Source of the DNA: Rostrohypoxylon terebratum
Taxonomy: Eukaryota; Ascomycota; Sordariomycetes; Xylariales; Hypoxylaceae
DNA length: 64,000 nucleotides
NCBI GenBank assembly: GCA_022497145.1
Contig: MU385927.1
Span: forward strand, 1 to 64,000
Reading direction: 5' to 3'
Positions 60,719 through 64,000 of the stretch are shown piece after piece. How positions within the stretch are numbered: position 1 is the stretch's first letter; each line of letters starts with the position of its first letter. A program made the translations under genes and the position numbers. The notes below the pieces were generated by a model. That model was not told the DNA's origin and did not search any database. It worked only from the letters and a program-made list of their open reading frames with translations.

Positions 60719-61186
60719 ATGCTCTCGATATCTGACGCCTTGTACGAAGACCGAAATGGTAGGTACGCAGCAAGAGTACTGGCAGGTATCGCGCTTGTAT
60801 CGACATGGCCCGACGACCGGTCAACATGTACCCGCGCTGACCGTCGACTTGTATCTCCCGCATACCTTGCTGGTCCTTGTTCGTTGACCACGGCTCCTGG
60901 TGGATTCAGAGCTTCCCGTCGTTCCTATTCGCAGCCCTGCGCATATTTGGAATTGCCACTCTGGCTTGCTGCTGCTGGCCCTGGGGCCGGTGCATCGCCT
61001 ATCCCCGGCGTCTGTCATTGCCTTCCCTGGGGTTCTGGTATTTTTGACGGGGTTGAACTTGGACGTGTCACGGCTCTGGGCTGCGGCATCCAGGAGTTCC
61101 GGTGGGTAAGTTCGGTTCTCGACATCGGCATAGCGAAGACTTTGGGCCTGTTCGTTTTGACAAGAGGGAACTTTGTATTTGCATAA
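60719..61186 (+). CDS. Hypothetical protein (doubtful)
   Basis: A 155-residue frame starting with ATG. The first 30 residues look protein-like (SISDALYEDRNG) but the rest is Arg/Ser/Gly/Pro-rich as in non-coding frames. Internal GTAGGT and GTAAGT words could be splice donors, so it may be mis-framed. No domain is recognised. Confidence 0.2.
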   Translation: MLSISDALYEDRNGRYAARVLAGIALVSTWPDDRSTCTRADRRLVSPAYLAGPCSLTTAPGGFRASRRSYSQPCAYLELPLWLAAAGPGAGASPIPGVCHCLPWGSGIFDGVELGRVTALGCGIQEFRWVSSVLDIGIAKTLGLFVLTRGNFVFA

Positions 61187-62652
61187 GTGTGAAGGCTAGA
61201 TTATGGATAGCGGTAATCAGCGTGGTATGGTGAGATAGGAACCCGTGGAGAGCCGGACGGGATGGGGAGCCGGCGCCGTGAATTTGTAAGCTATGGATTG
61301 TCTGCTTTGGGAGTTGGTGTGAGGTAGGTTAGGGGCGTAGGTAGCAGGATAGGGTTGCCGTAGGCACGAAACCATGTGGAGGGTAAGTCTTAGTAGTTTG
61401 AGCTATTACAGAGTAGAATATCTTTGGATATAGCACTGCTCATGGCGGTTCTATGCCATGTCTGATCAGGTTGGGTCTAGTAGTGTGTATGGTCTTGTCC
61501 ATTGAGATGAGGTATCCTAATAGACCACGACGACACAATTCGAGATGCTGCTGCTACTCGTCTGAAGAAGATAATATATAGATGTCTATATAAAGTTTCG
61601 GGACGTCCCGACAGATTGCCGTTGTCAGATCGAATGCAGATTGCCGCCTACAGCTTAAGATTGGCATTTTGATATTGATTAGGTAGTGATCACCCCTATT
61701 TGGTTATTTGGTACCCAGCTGCTTCTTGGCTGAGATTCTAAGTATGTCCAGACATACGGCTTGCCCTCATTCCAATTGCCTTGATCAAGAGGTGACTTTC
61801 ATCCGATCCGATAGAAGAGGGCGAAGTACAAATTTGTCAATGTTGACAAATTCGCCCACTGCTGCCACTGATTTACTTATGAAGTAAGACTTGAAATTTG
61901 TTAAATTGGCTGTTCAACCGAATCTGATCGGTCTAGACAGTTTCTTGGTCGATAATATCATCTTCACATGAAAACTCTAGTAAGCGGCAATGCGGCGAAG
62001 TTGAAATTTGCCTCCATCAGCTGACGATGAATGTGTTTAACTCGACTCCTTTCGGCCCATGAACTAGTTGGAAGGAGAGTCACCAAATGAATATCGCTTA
62101 AATTTTATATTTGGTAGGAATATTTTAGAGGCCCTGTCTCGGCAACATACGTAATATCAGTTTGCATATGATCAAGACGAGTCAATTAGGACATCACCCG
62201 AGGTGAAGTCTTATATGATCTCGAGAGACAAGCTCTCGGGTTAACTACGAGAGATGGTGTCTTGAATTAAGCAGTCTCATTAAAGTGTCCCTTTATGCCG
62301 TACTCATTAGACACAAACGGTCGTGCATGTACGTCTGTTTCACTTGCCTGGTGATTTAGCTGAAAATAGGGCTCAACACCATGACGGGATCGTACGAGCC
62401 TAATAGAGGTTGTCTGAGATTTCCTTGATGTCGGATATTGTCACCACCAGAAGACTGATAAGATTGGATCACGATGAAATAGGGGTTCTATCTAGCCTGA
62501 TACCCAAGATACGATGGGTATGTCTATATAACACACAAATCTCAATCGAGAAGAGTTCAGAATATTCCTGTCTGTCTATAGATTCATCGGTTGTATCTAC
62601 TACTTCTATACTTATTCTGTTTATATAGATACTCGTCACTCATTTATCTAAA

Positions 62653-64000
62653 ATGTTCGCTATCAGGCCAAGCCAGATGATTGTCTGGATCTTGTCCTCG
62701 TTCATACTTGCTGTTAACGCACAATATGGCTGCACACAAGATGCGTATGTTATGACAACAGTACCTTTCCGTACAGCTAGAAGGCTAATCATTCCATAGC
62801 TGCTATCAAGCTCTTTTCCCTTGCGGTTCTTCCTTTGCTGTTTCGCAAGCAATAGAGTATTGCTCGACTGTGGGACAATATGGAGCAACGAACTTCCCAG
62901 CACAAGCAACAGCGGCTGTAAGTATGATACTCGGTGGTTCTATCATCTCGATACCACTCAATGAACCCTCTTATTTCGAATTACCCAGAGAGCCAAGGCA
63001 TAAGCCCCGGGGTTTACATCCCTTTCCGATGATTCCCCTGTAATGAGAAACTTACTGACTTCTACTTCCATAGTGTGGTACTTCTAATAAGAGACCCTAC
63101 TTATCGGCTTGCTCGTGTGGTCCTTCTTGCACTCCTACTTCGCCTAACTCGACTTTTGCGGCCAGTACAGGATCGATCCTTACTACCACTGGTTCAGCGA
63201 TGTCCAATACAGAAACATCAGTTCCATCTACAGTCACTACTTCGGGATTGTCTACCGGTGATACTTCGATCACATCTCCAGCTACATTGACCACGAATTC
63301 AGGGGGTTCTGCTCAATCGACGCCCTCGACGGGTGCACCGGGGAGCGATGTATCTACTTCGAGCTCATTCACATCTAACTCGACTACTTCAGGCACCTCT
63401 GATCCTAGCCTTACAGTTTCACCTACCGGTTCTTCATTCACAGCCAATATCACAAGCACCGGCACCACGGGAAATCCAGGATCAACGAGCTCCATTACAA
63501 GCTCCAGAACGGACTCGAACATCACTGTGTCAACTACGACACCTACTGCAGCTTCCGATGTAACAACGTCGCCAACAACCGCCATCACGGACACGGCAAC
63601 GGGTCTCAGCTCATCAGCGCCCACCATCTCAACCTCGGGTTTTAATAGTACAGCATCATGGACAACACTCACCTCAAGTACACAAACAGGTTTGAATAGT
63701 AGTGCATCATCCACCTTTTCAATTACAGCTGGTAATATGACGTCGTCAATGACAACCACCTTTTTGACCTCTGGAGATCTTAGTTCGACTTTCAGCTCCA
63801 ACTGGTATAATGCTTCTACTACTTACTCGACCGGAACTCCGGGGTCATCTGGAGTAACGTCGTCGATTCCATTGTCTACATTTGCATCTTCGTCCACAGC
63901 AAATGGCTCCAGTCAGGTTAGCAGCTCGGCGCGCTGGACGAACACGTCGTGTACCCCCTGGGTAACGATGACAAGCTCGGATATTTTAGGTACGGGGTCA
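62653..64000 (+). CDS. Secreted Cys-rich, Ser/Thr-rich surface protein (5' part, runs off the window)
   Basis: Three exons, 62653-62744, 62800-62917 and 63074 to the window end, with introns of 55 and 156 nt, giving at least 379 residues with no stop. A signal peptide is clear (basic MFAIRPSQM, then the hydrophobic IVWILSSFILAVNA, with cleavage likely after NA). A small Cys-rich module follows (about 24-92: CTQDAC, FPC, EYC, AAC, SACSCGPSC), reminiscent of fungal extracellular modules that end in ACSC. The remainder is a Ser/Thr stalk with many N-glycosylation sites (NST, NIT, NSS, NMT, NAS), as in cell-wall or GPI-anchored adhesin-like proteins. The C terminus, including any GPI signal, lies outside the window. 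Confidence 0.82.

Larger units (their letters stand above)
54579..62652. other. Gene-poor block of about 8 kb
   Basis: No supported gene. Holds many short tandems (57582-57611, 57745-57777, 58844-58865, 59382-59412, 60445-60497), CCTAGG palindromes (56415-56425, 58463-58477) and one 155-residue ATG frame at 60719-61186 that I do not recognise. Sequence from about 61.2 kb on is featureless to me. Confidence 0.5.

Noticed and set aside
63313..63801. 162-residue minus-strand Val/Glu-rich frame
   Set aside because: The complement of Thr/Ser codons in the surface protein stalk; an artefact of composition.
1..64000. CRISPR arrays, prophage or bacterial operon structure
   Set aside because: Introns, pol III tRNA structure and eukaryotic protein families show nuclear fungal DNA; no regularly spaced direct repeats were seen.

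Overview
This window is nuclear DNA from a filamentous ascomycete (Pezizomycotina). The intron style and the gene set would fit a Sordariomycete, but the exact order is a guess. The reasons are: protein genes split by short GT..AG introns, mostly about 50-90 nt and with CTAAC/CTAAT-type branch sites; a nuclear tRNA-Ser gene with an intron next to the anticodon and a pol III T-run; and a gene set typical of moulds (Zn2Cys6 regulator, ferric-reductase-like oxidoreductase, intradiol dioxygenase, glucokinase, Sfp-type phosphopantetheinyl transferase, ankyrin/PH oxysterol-binding protein).

Layout. 1-5.3 kb: an F-box-like gene and otherwise non-coding DNA. 5.3-7.9 kb: a ferric-reductase-like gene. 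8.9-9.5 kb: tRNA-Ser(AGA) and a decayed tRNA-like locus. 9.8-11.1 kb: a catechol/intradiol dioxygenase on the minus strand. 11.1-20.6 kb: gene-poor, with an unrecognised, apparently broken multi-exon gene at 14.06-15.58 kb and two isolated exon-like fragments. 20.6-44.2 kb is the gene-dense core: glucokinase, an acetyltransferase with a PCNA-binding-like motif, a Sgf11-like SAGA protein, a cyclophilin, a signal peptide peptidase, a small disordered protein, a phosphopantetheinyl transferase, an Osh-type lipid-transfer protein and a peroxisomal acyl-CoA thioesterase. 44.2-53.4 kb and 54.6-62.6 kb are gene-poor blocks either side of a Zn2Cys6 transcription factor. The right edge holds the 5' part of a secreted Cys- and Ser/Thr-rich surface protein.

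The genes do not form an evident cluster or shared pathway; most are single-copy housekeeping functions (glycolysis, protein folding, intramembrane proteolysis, chromatin, lipid transfer, peroxisomal lipid metabolism). Several products carry readable targeting or docking motifs: a FFAT motif (ER VAP binding) in the Osh protein, a C-terminal AKL (peroxisome) in the thioesterase, and a PIP-box-like motif in the acetyltransferase.

The most notable non-genic signals are a complete 313-bp MITE with TA target duplication and nested hairpins in its terminal repeats (24556-24868), a palindromic CCTAGGTCCTAGG-type motif scattered through the intergenic DNA, a four-run G-quadruplex sequence, and tRNA-like loci with intact A-boxes. 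No clearly new biological system was found. The nearest to something undescribed are the broken gene at 14-15.6 kb, the dispersed palindrome and the MITE.
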